From Crossiella equi (GTDB lineage Bacteria > Actinomycetota > Actinomycetes > Mycobacteriales > Pseudonocardiaceae), in the NCBI RefSeq assembly GCF_017876755.1, contig NZ_JAGIOO010000001.1, positions 7,115,786-7,179,785 of the forward strand: a stretch of 64,000 bases of DNA, written 5' to 3'. Positions 55,990-64,000 of this stretch are shown in pieces. A program made the translations under genes and the position numbers. A model generated the notes under the pieces. That model searched no databases. It was not told where the DNA came from and was given only the letters and a program-made list of their open reading frames with translations. How positions within the stretch are numbered: position 1 is the stretch's first letter; every line of letters begins with the position of its first letter.

Positions 55990-56264
55990 GGCGGGTCCGC
56001 CGCGGAACACGGCGTTGTTGCAGGCGGCGAACGAGCGATCGGACGCAGGCCGTGGCCGAGGCGATGCTGGAGCGGACGCGTGCCGCGCCGGCCTTGCCGG
56101 AGGCCGACGTTCCGCAGCACCTGCGCGAGGCCGGCCGGCTGCGGGTCGCGCATCCGGAGGCTTCGCTGGCGGCCCTGGCGGAGCTGGCCGGGTGCAGCAA
56201 GGACACGATGACAGGCCGGTTGCGACGACTGTGGCAGCTGACCGACCAAGCCCAAACTGTCTGA
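55990..56264 (+). pseudogene. WhiA C-terminal-domain remnant, frameshifted
   Basis: The frame ending at TGA 56262-56264 encodes VPQHLREAGRLRVAHPEASL, then AALAELAGCSKDTMTGRLRR, which is the C-terminal HTH of WhiA (HPEASLxELGxL...K..V..RLRRL). Upstream coding continues in another frame (TALLQAANERSDA) after a one-base shift near 56040. The N-terminal homing-endonuclease-like part of WhiA is missing. WhiA is a chromosomal sporulation regulator, so this is a transferred, decayed fragment or a small diverged relative. Confidence 0.55.
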
Positions 56265-56332
56265 CCCGTCGTCGATTGCGAGCCGTCAGCGACGAGTGCA
56301 GCACGTCGGCCGTTCGTGCGGCAGGGTCGTCT

Positions 56333-56385
56333 TCAAGGTCAGGCCACCACCGGTGATCTCGCTGGTGATGGTGGCCTGACCTTGA
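56333..56385. terminator. Strong bidirectional hairpin
   Basis: TCAAGGTCAGGCCACCA (56333-56349) pairs perfectly with 56369-56385 (17 bp). It lies 7 bp beyond the stop of the OLD gene on the minus strand and after the WhiA remnant on the plus strand. Confidence 0.88.
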
Positions 56386-56392
56386 TCGGGTC

Positions 56393-58303
56393 TCAGGACG
56401 GCAGCATGTCGTTGAGCTGGGTGAAGAGCTGTTCAGCCCTGTCCAGGGTGACGTTGGCGATGTTGGGCACGAGGTCTGCTTGTTCGCGTAGGAGCTTCGC
56501 GGCGGGCTTGTAGTGGTCGAACTTGCCGTTCGCGATGTTGTGGTCGCTGAAGTAGATCTCGATCCTGCGGACGGCCCTCGGGTCGTTCATGTTGAGGTCG
56601 CTCGCGGTGATCGGGGTGGTGAGGTGCTGCTTGTAGGCGCGGTTGACCAGTTCGAGGTAGAAGTCCGGCTCGAAGAGGTCTTCGATGTCGGCGTCCTTGG
56701 TGCCGGTGAACTGGCTGATCTCCAGCAGGCCGTCCTTGGCGAGTTGGCCGTTGTCGCGGAGTCGTTTGACCGCGCCGACGTCCTTGGTGCTGGAGTCGAC
56801 CAGGACGGCGACGTGGATCTTGTTGGCACCCAGGAGTGTCACGAAGGTGGAGAGCTTGCCGGAGCCACCGATGGGGGTCTGGACCCAGCGCGGGTCCAGA
56901 CCGGTCCGGCCTTGTTCGGTAAGTGCGTCGGACAGGACGTCGAGGTAGATGAGGTCGCTGGGTCCTTCGAGCAGCAGGGTGTGCTCGCCGATGAACAGGC
57001 TCTGGGTCATTTCGATGCCCATCGCCGCGTAGAGGGGGAACGCGGTGTCCTCGTCGGCCTTGAAGATCTCGGCGGAGACCTTCGTGCCGGCGTCGTCCTG
57101 GTCGATGACCGTCCGGACTCGTTGCAGGTGGTCGGCGGAGACCATGAACGGCGAGTGGGTGGTGTAGATGACCTGGTGCTTGGGGGCCAGGCGCTTGTCG
57201 ATCAACCGCAGGAGGTCTTCCTGGGCGCGACCGTGCAGTGACAGGCCCGGCTCGTCCAGCAGGAGGATCAGGTCCTGTTCGGCGGCTTCCTCGAGTTCGG
57301 TGAAGTAGGCCAGGAACGAGAAGAACCAGACGAACCCGCGGGAGCGTTCGTCGAAGGGAACCGATGCCCGGTGGCGGCTGTTGTCAACACGGATCTGCAG
57401 GATCGGTCCCTCGTTGAGGGGAGGTTGGGCGCCTGCCTCCGGCTCGAAGGGGTGCAACTTGACCGCGAGCTGCTTGCTCTGTGACCAGTACTCGAACACC
57501 TCGTCCGAGATGCCGGCACTGGCGTTCTCCAGTTCGCGGACCAGGTGTTCGTGCTGGTTGGTGCCGAGGAAGTCTTCGAGACCGGCACCGGCCATGTCCA
57601 GCAGGCTGAGCAGTGCCTGTTCACCGCGGTCGAGGCTGCCGGTGTCACGGCGGCGGATCAGGTCGGGGATCGAGACCTTGCCGGGCATGGAGTCGTAGTC
57701 GCCGAAGTAGACGAACTTCGGCAGCTTGGGTGACAGGAGGCTGTGCAGACACTGCCAGGCCGTGCCGCCCCAGTTGTCCAGCCGCGTCAGCAACTCGTTC
57801 GCGGCGGTCGGCAGATCGGAGAGTTCCCGCAGCGCCTCGGTGAAGTCCTCGATGGTCTTCGTGGGCTTGATCGCTTCCCGCGAGGTGGGGTCGAGTCCTG
57901 CGACCAGGTGGGAGACCATCTTCTGCTCGTCGTAGTCGAGAGCAAACGTGCCAGCCGTCCGGTAGCCCCGCTGGAGCTTGAGGAAGCGGGTGGTCAGGGC
58001 CTCGGGGCCGAAGTGCTCGGTCACCAACTCGGTCTCGTCGTCGGTGAGCTCGAAGGTGGCGAGGACGGCGGGGATGAACCCCGTGGTCGCCTTACGCTCC
58101 TTGGAGCGCTTGGCGGGGAAGTCGACCACCTCGTCGAACTTCGCGGACGGTTCGACCGGGTTCAGGCGGTAGAGCGCCCGGAGGGTCGCCGTCTTGCCGG
58201 ATTCGTTCTTGCCGACCAGACAGGTGACGTCCTTCTCGACGTCGAAGCTGTCGGAGTCGTCGACCGAGCGGTAGTTGACGACATGGGCACTGACCAGTCT
58301 CAC
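56393..58303 (-). CDS. OLD-family nuclease (AAA ATPase + TOPRIM, GajA-like)
   Basis: A 636-residue OLD-family protein. The N-terminal ATPase has Walker A CLVGKNESGKTATLRALYRL (about residues 25-44), an ABC-like signature region and Walker B DLILLLDEPGLSLHG (about 350), followed by VIYTTHSPFMV. The C-terminal TOPRIM nuclease has LLLEGPSDLIYLDVLSD (Glu about 446) and VAVLVDSSTKDVGAVK (about 501). Such proteins cut DNA in phage defence, either alone (OLD) or with a helicase as in Gabija; no GajB-like helicase lies next to it. The GTG at 58303 follows AGGAAGGA. A perfect terminator ends it. Confidence 0.88.
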   Translation of the reverse strand: MRLVSAHVVNYRSVDDSDSFDVEKDVTCLVGKNESGKTATLRALYRLNPVEPSAKFDEVVDFPAKRSKERKATTGFIPAVLATFELTDDETELVTEHFGPEALTTRFLKLQRGYRTAGTFALDYDEQKMVSHLVAGLDPTSREAIKPTKTIEDFTEALRELSDLPTAANELLTRLDNWGGTAWQCLHSLLSPKLPKFVYFGDYDSMPGKVSIPDLIRRRDTGSLDRGEQALLSLLDMAGAGLEDFLGTNQHEHLVRELENASAGISDEVFEYWSQSKQLAVKLHPFEPEAGAQPPLNEGPILQIRVDNSRHRASVPFDERSRGFVWFFSFLAYFTELEEAAEQDLILLLDEPGLSLHGRAQEDLLRLIDKRLAPKHQVIYTTHSPFMVSADHLQRVRTVIDQDDAGTKVSAEIFKADEDTAFPLYAAMGIEMTQSLFIGEHTLLLEGPSDLIYLDVLSDALTEQGRTGLDPRWVQTPIGGSGKLSTFVTLLGANKIHVAVLVDSSTKDVGAVKRLRDNGQLAKDGLLEISQFTGTKDADIEDLFEPDFYLELVNRAYKQHLTTPITASDLNMNDPRAVRRIEIYFSDHNIANGKFDHYKPAAKLLREQADLVPNIANVTLDRAEQLFTQLNDMLPS

Positions 58304-58501
58304 TCGCGGCGTCCTTCCTAGGGGCTGTGCCCCGGTCACCGCGCGTGTGGACAGGCTCACAACGTGACGGGCCTCCTGTCGGCCGCGTCGAACTCGGGAT
58401 ATCGTCCTGACGCCAATCAAGGTGAACCCCGGTGCCTGCCCCAATGTGCGCAGCACCGGGGTTTTGCGTTGCCGAACAGCCTAACGTCCGGCACCGACAG
58501 T

Positions 58502-58943
58502 TCAGGGATCTGTGCGCCTGTCGGGTGGTTGGTGTGCCCGCTGACCGGGGGAATCGATCCGGGCGATCCCGGTCGCCGCCTCCAGTTCCCGATGGAGCCG
58601 ACGGTTCTCCAGGGGCAGACGCATGACGTTCGCCGCCGCGAGTTCCAGGTGCTCACGCAGGTCGTCCCGATCGCGTAAACAAGGCCATGTGGGGCTCCCG
58701 CAGGGTGCTCTCGCGGGCAGCCGCAGCAGAGCTCCCGGCTGCGGCCTGCGGCGTTCGTCGCTGTTCGCCCAGTTCCCGTGCGATATCGGGAAAGTTGCGT
58801 CGGAACGTCGTGTTGGACAGCCCGAAGCGGCGCGCGACGGCCAAGATGCTGGGCTGGTGCCCGGTCTGGCGGGCCTGGTTGATGGCCTCGCGGGCCGCGG
58901 CGTGAACCTCATGCTCGGCGGGAAGCGTGACCGAACGGCTCAC
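58502..58943 (-). pseudogene. Tn554 TnpC-like (DUF6262-type) remnant with frameshift
   Basis: The first frame (GTG 58943) gives EVHAAAREAINQARQTGHQP, then SILAVARRFGLSNTTFRRNF, an HTH. At about 58675 coding moves to another frame: LREHLELAAANVMRLPLENR and RLHRELEAATGIARID. Together this is the small HTH/coiled-coil protein that accompanies Tn554-type recombinases in actinobacteria. A one-base indel breaks it. The GTG overlaps the stop of the TnpB-like remnant, as in intact elements. Confidence 0.62.
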
Positions 58944-59222
58944 GAGTCGGCCTCCTGGGCGGTGTGGCGGGACAGGAACGCGATGATCTCCTCGCGGCGG
59001 GCGGATAGCCGCCCGTGCAGCAGCGGCGGCCGCATGGCCAGTTCGACGTCGATCCGTTCGATCTCGCGTCGCAGGTTGCCGACGTTGTCCGTGGTGAGGG
59101 CGACGTTGCGGCAGGCCAGCGGCTGGCATTCGCCCAGGTCCGGGCGGAGCCAGCCGCCGCTGCCGTGGCGCTGCCGGCAGAGCGCTGTCTCGTGCCGGTG
59201 CACGCAGGTGGCGTATTTGCCC
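58940..59222 (-). pseudogene. Tn554 TnpB-like recombinase, C-terminal remnant
   Basis: Only the tail of the protein remains: KYATCVHRHETALCRQRHGS, WLRPDLGECQPLACRNVALT, then helices to TGA 58942-58940. The Cys/His arrangement and PLACRNVAL are typical of the C-terminus of Tn554-family TnpB site-specific recombinases. The catalytic tyrosine-recombinase domain is missing, replaced by unrelated sequence beyond 59222. It cannot be active. Confidence 0.58.
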
Positions 59223-59928
59223 GCAGCCTTCGACGGTGGCGAGGCGCATCGGCTCCGCGCCAGCCGCCCTGCCACTGCCGTCGGCTCCGAGCCGGTCGAC
59301 GTTGACACCGCAGAGGATCTGGTCGAGGTCCTGGCACTACCGGCCGACCGCATCGGCGAGGACGAGGCCGACATCGGGGACACCTCCGACCTGCCCGCCG
59401 CATCGGTTTGGCCCCCGAGACATCGGGAAAGCTCTACACCGCCTCGAAATCCCCGCTCCGGAGCACATACCGGCAGCGCATCGGCACCAGCGAGCACCTG
59501 GTGTCGATCCAGGAGGTCGAGGCGGTCACCGCTACGGTCAAGTCCGGTTCGGACAGCGAGAGTAGGCGCACCCCGGTGTGCAGACCGTCAAGTCTCGCAG
59601 TGCATCGCCGCCGACATTCGGTTCGCACGCGTGCCGGCCTACGCGAATCGTGCGAAGCCACCAGCCGCGCCACCTCCAGATCGTGAAGCCACGCTCGACC
59701 GGGCTGCTGCTGGATGGGACCCGACGAGCCGCACGCGCCACTGCCACGTCTCCGACGGCGGCTGCCAGTGGATGACGCGCTTCTCGCCGCGCAGGAATCA
59801 GGACAGTCAGTGGCCTTCTCCGCCATCACGCTCCGTAACGGGTGTCCGGTCGGTGTCCTCGGCCGCTGGACCTTCCCCTCGTCGGTATCTAACGATCTCG
59901 CAACACGTGCGGAGTTAGTAGGGAAGTC
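59223..59928. other. Decayed region without an intact gene
   Basis: About 700 bp with short coding-like pieces in several frames (plus strand, for example VDVDTAEDLVEVLALPADRI and RFGPRDIGKALHRLE) but no intact frame with a good start. It is probably remnants of several genes next to the broken transposon. No recurrent promoter element is present. Confidence 0.5.
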
Positions 59929-60657
59929 ATGTGTCCCTTCACCGGGTCAAAACGCTCCTGGCCCACGACACTCCAACGATTCCTCGACCACCCGGATGAA
60001 GGCCTCCGGCACGTGATCAACGAGTACAGCGCGTTGTCCCTCAACCCGCTCTCCGGGCTCTACGGCCCGGACGACACACTCCTCGGCCGGTTGCGCCAAG
60101 GCGGCGCGCACGAGATCTTGGCAGGCCTGAAACACTTCCTTGACACCTCCCAGTGGTCCCTCTACCGGGTCACCCGGATCTTCAGCCGACCAGGCCGCGC
60201 CGTCCGCTCCCTCACAGTCCTGACCCAGGGCACAAGATCGCGTGTTGAAGACCACCTCGCCCAGATGGCCAGGGCAGTCGGAGGACTGACCGAAGCGGGC
60301 CTGACTGGGCACCGGCTTGTGCTCCGTGCCCGGCGCACAACCTTCCCGCACATCGAAGACGTGGTGGTCACGGCCCCCAGCCGGGCCCAGCACAAGGTCA
60401 ACCCCGCATTCCTCACTCAGTGGAAGGCCTGCGCCCAGCCCGGAGACCGTGAAGTAGACGAGCGGGCACTGGACTACATCGCGCGCACTCACCGCAGCGG
60501 CAACGACCCCGACAGGCTCACGCTGGTCAGGACCGAGCACAAGTGCGGCCCTCAGGGAAGACCGACGCCCCGAAGGCACCGGCCGAACAGCGGCCTGGCG
60601 CGGAGCATCCGGCAAGACCAGGATCCCAGCCCAGCTCTGCTCAGCGCCATGCGCTGA
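59929..60657 (+). CDS. Hypothetical protein, 242 aa
   Basis: A 242-residue soluble, basic protein. It contains TTLQRFLDHPDEGLRHVINE, DDTLLGRLRQGGAHEILAGL, then SLTVLTQGTRSRVEDHLAQM and a basic C-terminus (RPTPRRHRPNSGLARSIRQD). No family recognised. The ATG at 59929 has no clear ribosome site and a later start is possible. It sits between transposon debris and the STAND NTPase operon, oriented towards the latter. Confidence 0.55.
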   Translation: MCPFTGSKRSWPTTLQRFLDHPDEGLRHVINEYSALSLNPLSGLYGPDDTLLGRLRQGGAHEILAGLKHFLDTSQWSLYRVTRIFSRPGRAVRSLTVLTQGTRSRVEDHLAQMARAVGGLTEAGLTGHRLVLRARRTTFPHIEDVVVTAPSRAQHKVNPAFLTQWKACAQPGDREVDERALDYIARTHRSGNDPDRLTLVRTEHKCGPQGRPTPRRHRPNSGLARSIRQDQDPSPALLSAMR

Positions 60658-60805
60658 TCCAGGACTGGGCCTGAATCACCTCACCGGCCACGCCGTCACA
60701 CGAGGAGATCGAGGTGTATCGAGAGGAGAAACAGACCTCCGTCCATGTCCGCCACGACCCGCAGGACGTTCCGCGGCCAGCCCGGCCGCGACTACGCCCA
60801 CACCC

Positions 60806-60937
60806 TCACCCAGTTCCATGCAGCGGGCGCTCGGGCAGCGGCCACTCCAGGACCGCGTACCGGAGACGCTCGTAGACGGCAGCCAACTCGCCAGCGGACG
60901 CGGAACGGCTGCGCTCGACGGGCTCGCTCACGTTCAC
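60806..60937 (-). CDS. Very small protein at the end of the STAND operon
   Basis: A 43-residue frame, VNVSEPVERSRSASAGELAA then VYERLRYAVLEWPLPERP, beginning at a GTG that overlaps the stop of the 61863 gene (GTGA). It continues the pattern of overlapping genes in this operon. It could instead be the shifted C-terminus of that gene. No family recognised. Confidence 0.45.
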   Translation of the reverse strand: MNVSEPVERSRSASAGELAAVYERLRYAVLEWPLPERPLHGTG

Positions 60938-61863
60938 GACGCCGTGGCGAAGACGAGGCTGTCGTTTGGCATCATGGTCGCGGCGGTTTGGCCGAGGACC
61001 ATACAGCGCAGGTCGGCGTCCTGCTCCATCGTCGGCGGTTGACCGAACAGGACCGCTCCGATCGCGACGAGAAACGCCCGAGTGACGGCGTCGCTGCCTT
61101 TCTTCGTGACGGGTGCCTGGAAGAGCAAGTAACGCGCCTGTTGCCAGGCCCGCAAGTCGCCGTCGTCGGCTGTGCCCAACAACCTCAACGCGGCGCGGAA
61201 CATCACCGAGCGCGCGGCGGTCGGTGCGGTGACGACGTAGATGGGATCTCCGCCGAGTTCGAATCGGCTGGAATCGCCACCACGACGCCCGATGCGTTCA
61301 GCCAGTTCCCTGCCCACCGTCCTGGCGGCGTCGCCGCGCACGAGGCTGTTGCCGATCACCGTCGTCCCGTCCGGTAGCAGGACGGGGTTTTCCAGCACCT
61401 CACCACCGCCTTCGCGCTCGAACCGCTCCAGGGCGGCTTTCCCGTAAGACAGCATGATCCGGTGAGCGGGAGTGTCCACGCCGCCCACGTACGTGGCCGC
61501 TGCGCCGTCCCACACCGGGGCTTCGCGCAGGCGGCCGAGGTAGCCGAGCCGGTCGTAGTTCGGGCCTTCCGTGTTGAGCCGCTTCCGGTAGCGGATCGGG
61601 TCGTGCGCCAAGCCCGTGCCGAGCCTGCGTGTAGTGGACGACGCCATTCGATGCCGCCACACCATGAGGTCTTCGTGCACCGCCTCCAGTACGCGTTCCC
61701 GCTCGACGCCCGAGCACGGCGCCAGTGCGATGATCTTTCGGCGGGTGTCCTCGGACGCAGCGGCTTGGTCGTCGGCGAAAGAACGGACCCTGCGCAGTTC
61801 CACCGGGTCGCTGGAGCGCAAGGCCAAGTCGGGGGTGGGAAGGTGCCGTGCGGTGATGGTCAT
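60934..61863 (-). CDS. Hypothetical partner of the STAND NTPase
   Basis: A 309-residue soluble protein that I do not recognise. It begins with a helical region (VRSFADDQAAASEDTRRKII), followed by HDPIRYRKRLNTEGPNYDRL, VGGVDTPAHRIMLSYGKAAL, PVLLPDGTTVIGNSLVRGDA and DADLRCMVLGQTAATMMPND. There is no signal peptide or membrane helix. The ATG overlaps the stop of the STAND gene (ATGA), so the two are made together; genes in this position often encode the effector or target of the STAND protein. That role is inference. Confidence 0.65.
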   Translation of the reverse strand: MTITARHLPTPDLALRSSDPVELRRVRSFADDQAAASEDTRRKIIALAPCSGVERERVLEAVHEDLMVWRHRMASSTTRRLGTGLAHDPIRYRKRLNTEGPNYDRLGYLGRLREAPVWDGAAATYVGGVDTPAHRIMLSYGKAALERFEREGGGEVLENPVLLPDGTTVIGNSLVRGDAARTVGRELAERIGRRGGDSSRFELGGDPIYVVTAPTAARSVMFRAALRLLGTADDGDLRAWQQARYLLFQAPVTKKGSDAVTRAFLVAIGAVLFGQPPTMEQDADLRCMVLGQTAATMMPNDSLVFATAS

Positions 61864-64000
61864 GTCGCGCCTCTGGCTGTGTCGAGCAGGCGCTGGACGC
61901 GAGCGGCGTCGTGCGCGCGTTGTTGGACGTGGTGGAGTTCCAGCGCGGAGCACCAGGCGGTACTCGCGGCATCGAGGTCGGCAAGGGCTGCGTTGGCTTC
62001 CCCGAGCCGTTCGAGAGTCCCGGCGCGGTGGAACGTGTTGTGCCCGCCCATAAGTTCGAGCGCACGGGTGTAGTAGGCCACTGCTTCGGCGTACCGGCCG
62101 GAGAGGTGGGCGATGGTCCCCAGGCTGTCCAGCGCCGTTGCTTGGCCGTCGGTGTTGTCCAGTTCCTCGTACAGCGTAAGAGCTGCCGAGCCGTGGGATT
62201 CGGCGACGTCGTGGTGCCCCAGTCCCGATTCTATCCAGCACAGGAGGTCCAACGCGTCCGCTTCGTGCGTCCGCTGGCCGAGTTCCCGGTACAGCTCCAA
62301 CGCGTGTGAGGCGTGTTCAAATGCGATCCCGTGTGTGGAACGCTGACCCCAGGCCCGGGCGAGTGCGCGGTGGACATGGGCGATGCTGTGCCGGTCGTCG
62401 TGGCGCGCGGCCAGGATCATTGCCCGTTCCAGGTGCGCGATGCCCTCGTCCGACCGACCCAGGCGGGACAGCGCAGCACCGAGGAGCCGGTGCGCCAGCA
62501 CGCGGGCGGCCGCGTCGTCCAGGTGTTCGGCCGCCGCCAGTGCAGCGGTCCAAACCGACACTCCAAGCCGGTTGTGACCGTTCTGCCAGTGGAACGTGTG
62601 CAACACCCAGGCCAGCCGCCACACGTCCCGGTGCGCACCGCGCAGTGCCGCCGCGTTCTGCGCGGTCAGCAACCCTGGGTGCTCGGCGTCGAACCACGTC
62701 TTGGCCGCAGACCGGTCGCGAGGTGCTTCGGGCAGGCATCCCTGCGCCGGCGCCTCCAGCGCCAGCGCCTCCCTCTGCGGGTCGAGCAACCGGTCGGCGG
62801 CGGCTCCGGAGTGGACGTAGTAGTCGACGAGCCGCCGCAGGGAGACGTCCCGTTCGGCGCGGGAAAGTTCGGCGGACTGGTTCATCGCGTACAGCACCAC
62901 CAAGTCGTGCATGTGCCACCGGTGATGCCTGCGTTGGTAGGCCAGGGATGCCCGTTCCAATGCGTGTACTGCGCCGAGGGCGTCATCGGGGGGCAGTGCG
63001 GTGAGGCTCGCGATCGCCGGCAGACCCAGTTCCACGGCGCCGACGAGCCCCAGCAGCCGGAACACCCGCGCGGAGCGGCGCGGTAGCGCGCGGAAGGACC
63101 ACGACAGCACCGTGGCGAGACTGGTCGAGCCGTCGCCGGATTCGAACGCGGCGATCCGCGTGGCGGTGTTCCGCAGCTCGGCGGCGAGCCCGGTGAGCGG
63201 TAAGGTCTCCTCGGCCAGACTCCGGCCGACGAGGATGCCGAGGCTCAATGGCATCCCCGCGCAGTAGGCGAGCAGTTCGTCTGCGGCGGCGGCCTCGGAC
63301 TCGATCCGGGACGCGCCGAGTCGACCGACCAGTACCTGCCGCGCCTCGTCGTCACGTAGAGCGCCGAGAACCACCCGGTAGGCACCTGCGCGCGTGACCA
63401 GCCCGTCCAGCCGGTTGCGGCTCGTGACGAGGACCGCGCAGCTCGGACTGCCAGGCAGCAGCGCGAGGACTTGGTCCACGTCGCTCGCGTTGTCCAGCAC
63501 CAGCAGCATCCGGCGACCCGTGATCAGGCTCCGGTACCGTCCGATCTGCGCCTCCAGGTCGGGAGGCAGGGTGCGGTGGTCCACGCCGAGCCCGTCGAGC
63601 AGGCAGCGAACGGCGACGGACACGCTCATCGGGGAACCGTTGGGGGTGAACCCTCGCAGGTCGATGAACATCTGTCCGTCGGGGAAGTGATCCAGTCGCC
63701 GATGCGCCCAGTGCAGCGCCAACCACGTCTTCCCCATGCCCCCGGTGCCGATGACCGCGGCGATCCGGGGCGGGTCGCCGTCACCCGGCCGGGCTATGGC
63801 CGCGTCCAATGCGGCGGATTCCCGCGAACGCCCCGCGAACCACGGCGGCTTCGGCGGGAGTTGCCGGGGCATGTGCGCGGTGGACGCGGTGGCGTGTACC
63901 ACCACGTCGCCGATGATGTGCCCGGCCTGCACCACCGTCCCGGACACCAGGGAGCCGACGGTGTTGGCGGTGCCGATCGGGTCGGAGGCAGCGTCGGGAG
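61860..64000 (-). CDS. STAND NTPase with TPR repeats (5' end outside the window)
   Basis: At least 710 residues are visible; the frame is still open at the right edge, so the N-terminus is missing. Near GTG 63947 it has GHIIGDVVVHA, then PPKPPWFAGRSRESAALDAA and the P-loop VIGTGGMGKTWLALHWAH. A Walker B-like MLLVLDNASDVDQV, CAVLVTSRNRL and the GMPLSLGIL motif typical of NB-ARC/AP-ATPases follow. From about residue 430 come TPR-like helical repeats (HLERAMILAARHDDRHSIAH, LDSLGTIAHLSGRYAEAVAY). Such proteins are sensors or transcription activators that oligomerise on ligand binding; many are linked to defence or regulation. Confidence 0.85.
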   Translation of the reverse strand, partial: PDAASDPIGTANTVGSLVSGTVVQAGHIIGDVVVHATASTAHMPRQLPPKPPWFAGRSRESAALDAAIARPGDGDPPRIAAVIGTGGMGKTWLALHWAHRRLDHFPDGQMFIDLRGFTPNGSPMSVSVAVRCLLDGLGVDHRTLPPDLEAQIGRYRSLITGRRMLLVLDNASDVDQVLALLPGSPSCAVLVTSRNRLDGLVTRAGAYRVVLGALRDDEARQVLVGRLGASRIESEAAAADELLAYCAGMPLSLGILVGRSLAEETLPLTGLAAELRNTATRIAAFESGDGSTSLATVLSWSFRALPRRSARVFRLLGLVGAVELGLPAIASLTALPPDDALGAVHALERASLAYQRRHHRWHMHDLVVLYAMNQSAELSRAERDVSLRRLVDYYVHSGAAADRLLDPQREALALEAPAQGCLPEAPRDRSAAKTWFDAEHPGLLTAQNAAALRGAHRDVWRLAWVLHTFHWQNGHNRLGVSVWTAALAAAEHLDDAAARVLAHRLLGAALSRLGRSDEGIAHLERAMILAARHDDRHSIAHVHRALARAWGQRSTHGIAFEHASHALELYRELGQRTHEADALDLLCWIESGLGHHDVAESHGSAALTLYEELDNTDGQATALDSLGTIAHLSGRYAEAVAYYTRALELMGGHNTFHRAGTLERLGEANAALADLDAASTAWCSALELHHVQQRAHDAARVQRLLDTARGAT

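Noticed and set aside
61126-61136. AGTAACGCGCC as a minus-strand promoter copy
   Set aside because: Lies inside an intact coding region, lacks GG before TAAC and has no upstream box.
1-64000. tRNA genes or an att site in a tRNA
   Set aside because: No tRNA-like cloverleaf or CCA-end signature seen, so the integration site cannot be placed from this window.

Overview
The window is very GC-rich DNA with strong G/C third-position bias, GTG starts, overlapping start/stop codons and actinobacterial gene families (CsbD, DUF4192, WhiA-like, I-G CRISPR, STAND NTPases). It looks like an accessory region (plasmid or integrative element) of a filamentous actinomycete, probably Pseudonocardiales. The taxon is an inference. 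I saw no rRNA or tRNA gene.

Layout. 1-3.2 kb: small hypothetical genes, csbD and a complete IS3-family element that cut off the 3' end of a winged-helix gene. 4.4-10.5 kb: ParA-like and ParB-like genes, a zinc-ribbon protein, a Crp/Fnr regulator and a membrane/coiled-coil operon. 10.6-19.5 kb: a MarR regulator, two CRISPR arrays each with its own copy of a 292-bp leader, and a compact type I-G-like operon (csb1, csb2, cas3, short large-subunit-like gene) without cas1, cas2 or cas4. 19.7-26.1 kb: a HerA/VirB4-type ATPase with a roughly 370-residue Ser/Thr/Gly-rich insertion, a frameshifted gene, a hypothetical gene and an IS5-family element. 26.3-41.5 kb: formyltransferase, glutaminyl cyclase lipoprotein, secreted proteins, diguanylate cyclase, CpaE-like protein, sigma-factor-like protein, three paralogous membrane proteins, a second SecA, a proline-rich protein and an NlpC/P60 hydrolase. 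41.5-43.7 kb: gene debris and small genes. 43.7-49.2 kb: three DUF4192 paralogues. 49.2-58.3 kb: PNPOx-like protein, a large helical protein, a methylase-like/PP-loop/DpdA-like module, a WhiA remnant and an OLD-family nuclease. 58.4-64 kb: Tn554-like remnants, a hypothetical gene and a STAND NTPase operon that runs off the right edge.

Two signals tie much of this together. First, a bipartite promoter-like element, consensus CAACCASS-N13-YGYGTTACCT with an invariant 13-nt gap to GTTACCT, occurs 16 times, almost always at a sensible distance before a gene. One copy leaves only 7 nt before its start codon, which suggests it really is a promoter. The same stretch encodes a divergent sigma-like protein (32411-33883) that could read it. 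Second, five genes (6442, 6927 and the three DUF4192 genes) share a structured 5' leader: a Shine-Dalgarno-like AAGGTGGTGA, then a covarying hairpin, then the start codon 3-6 nt after the hairpin. If the hairpin is looped out, the effective spacing becomes 7-11 nt. An upstream CCAGG is complementary to a CCTGG in or next to the hairpin.

Together these suggest a self-contained regulon for an envelope/DNA-transfer machine (ATPase, SecA, peptidoglycan hydrolase, membrane proteins), carried with a CRISPR effector, an OLD nuclease and a possible DNA-modification module. All functional links are inferred from sequence alone.
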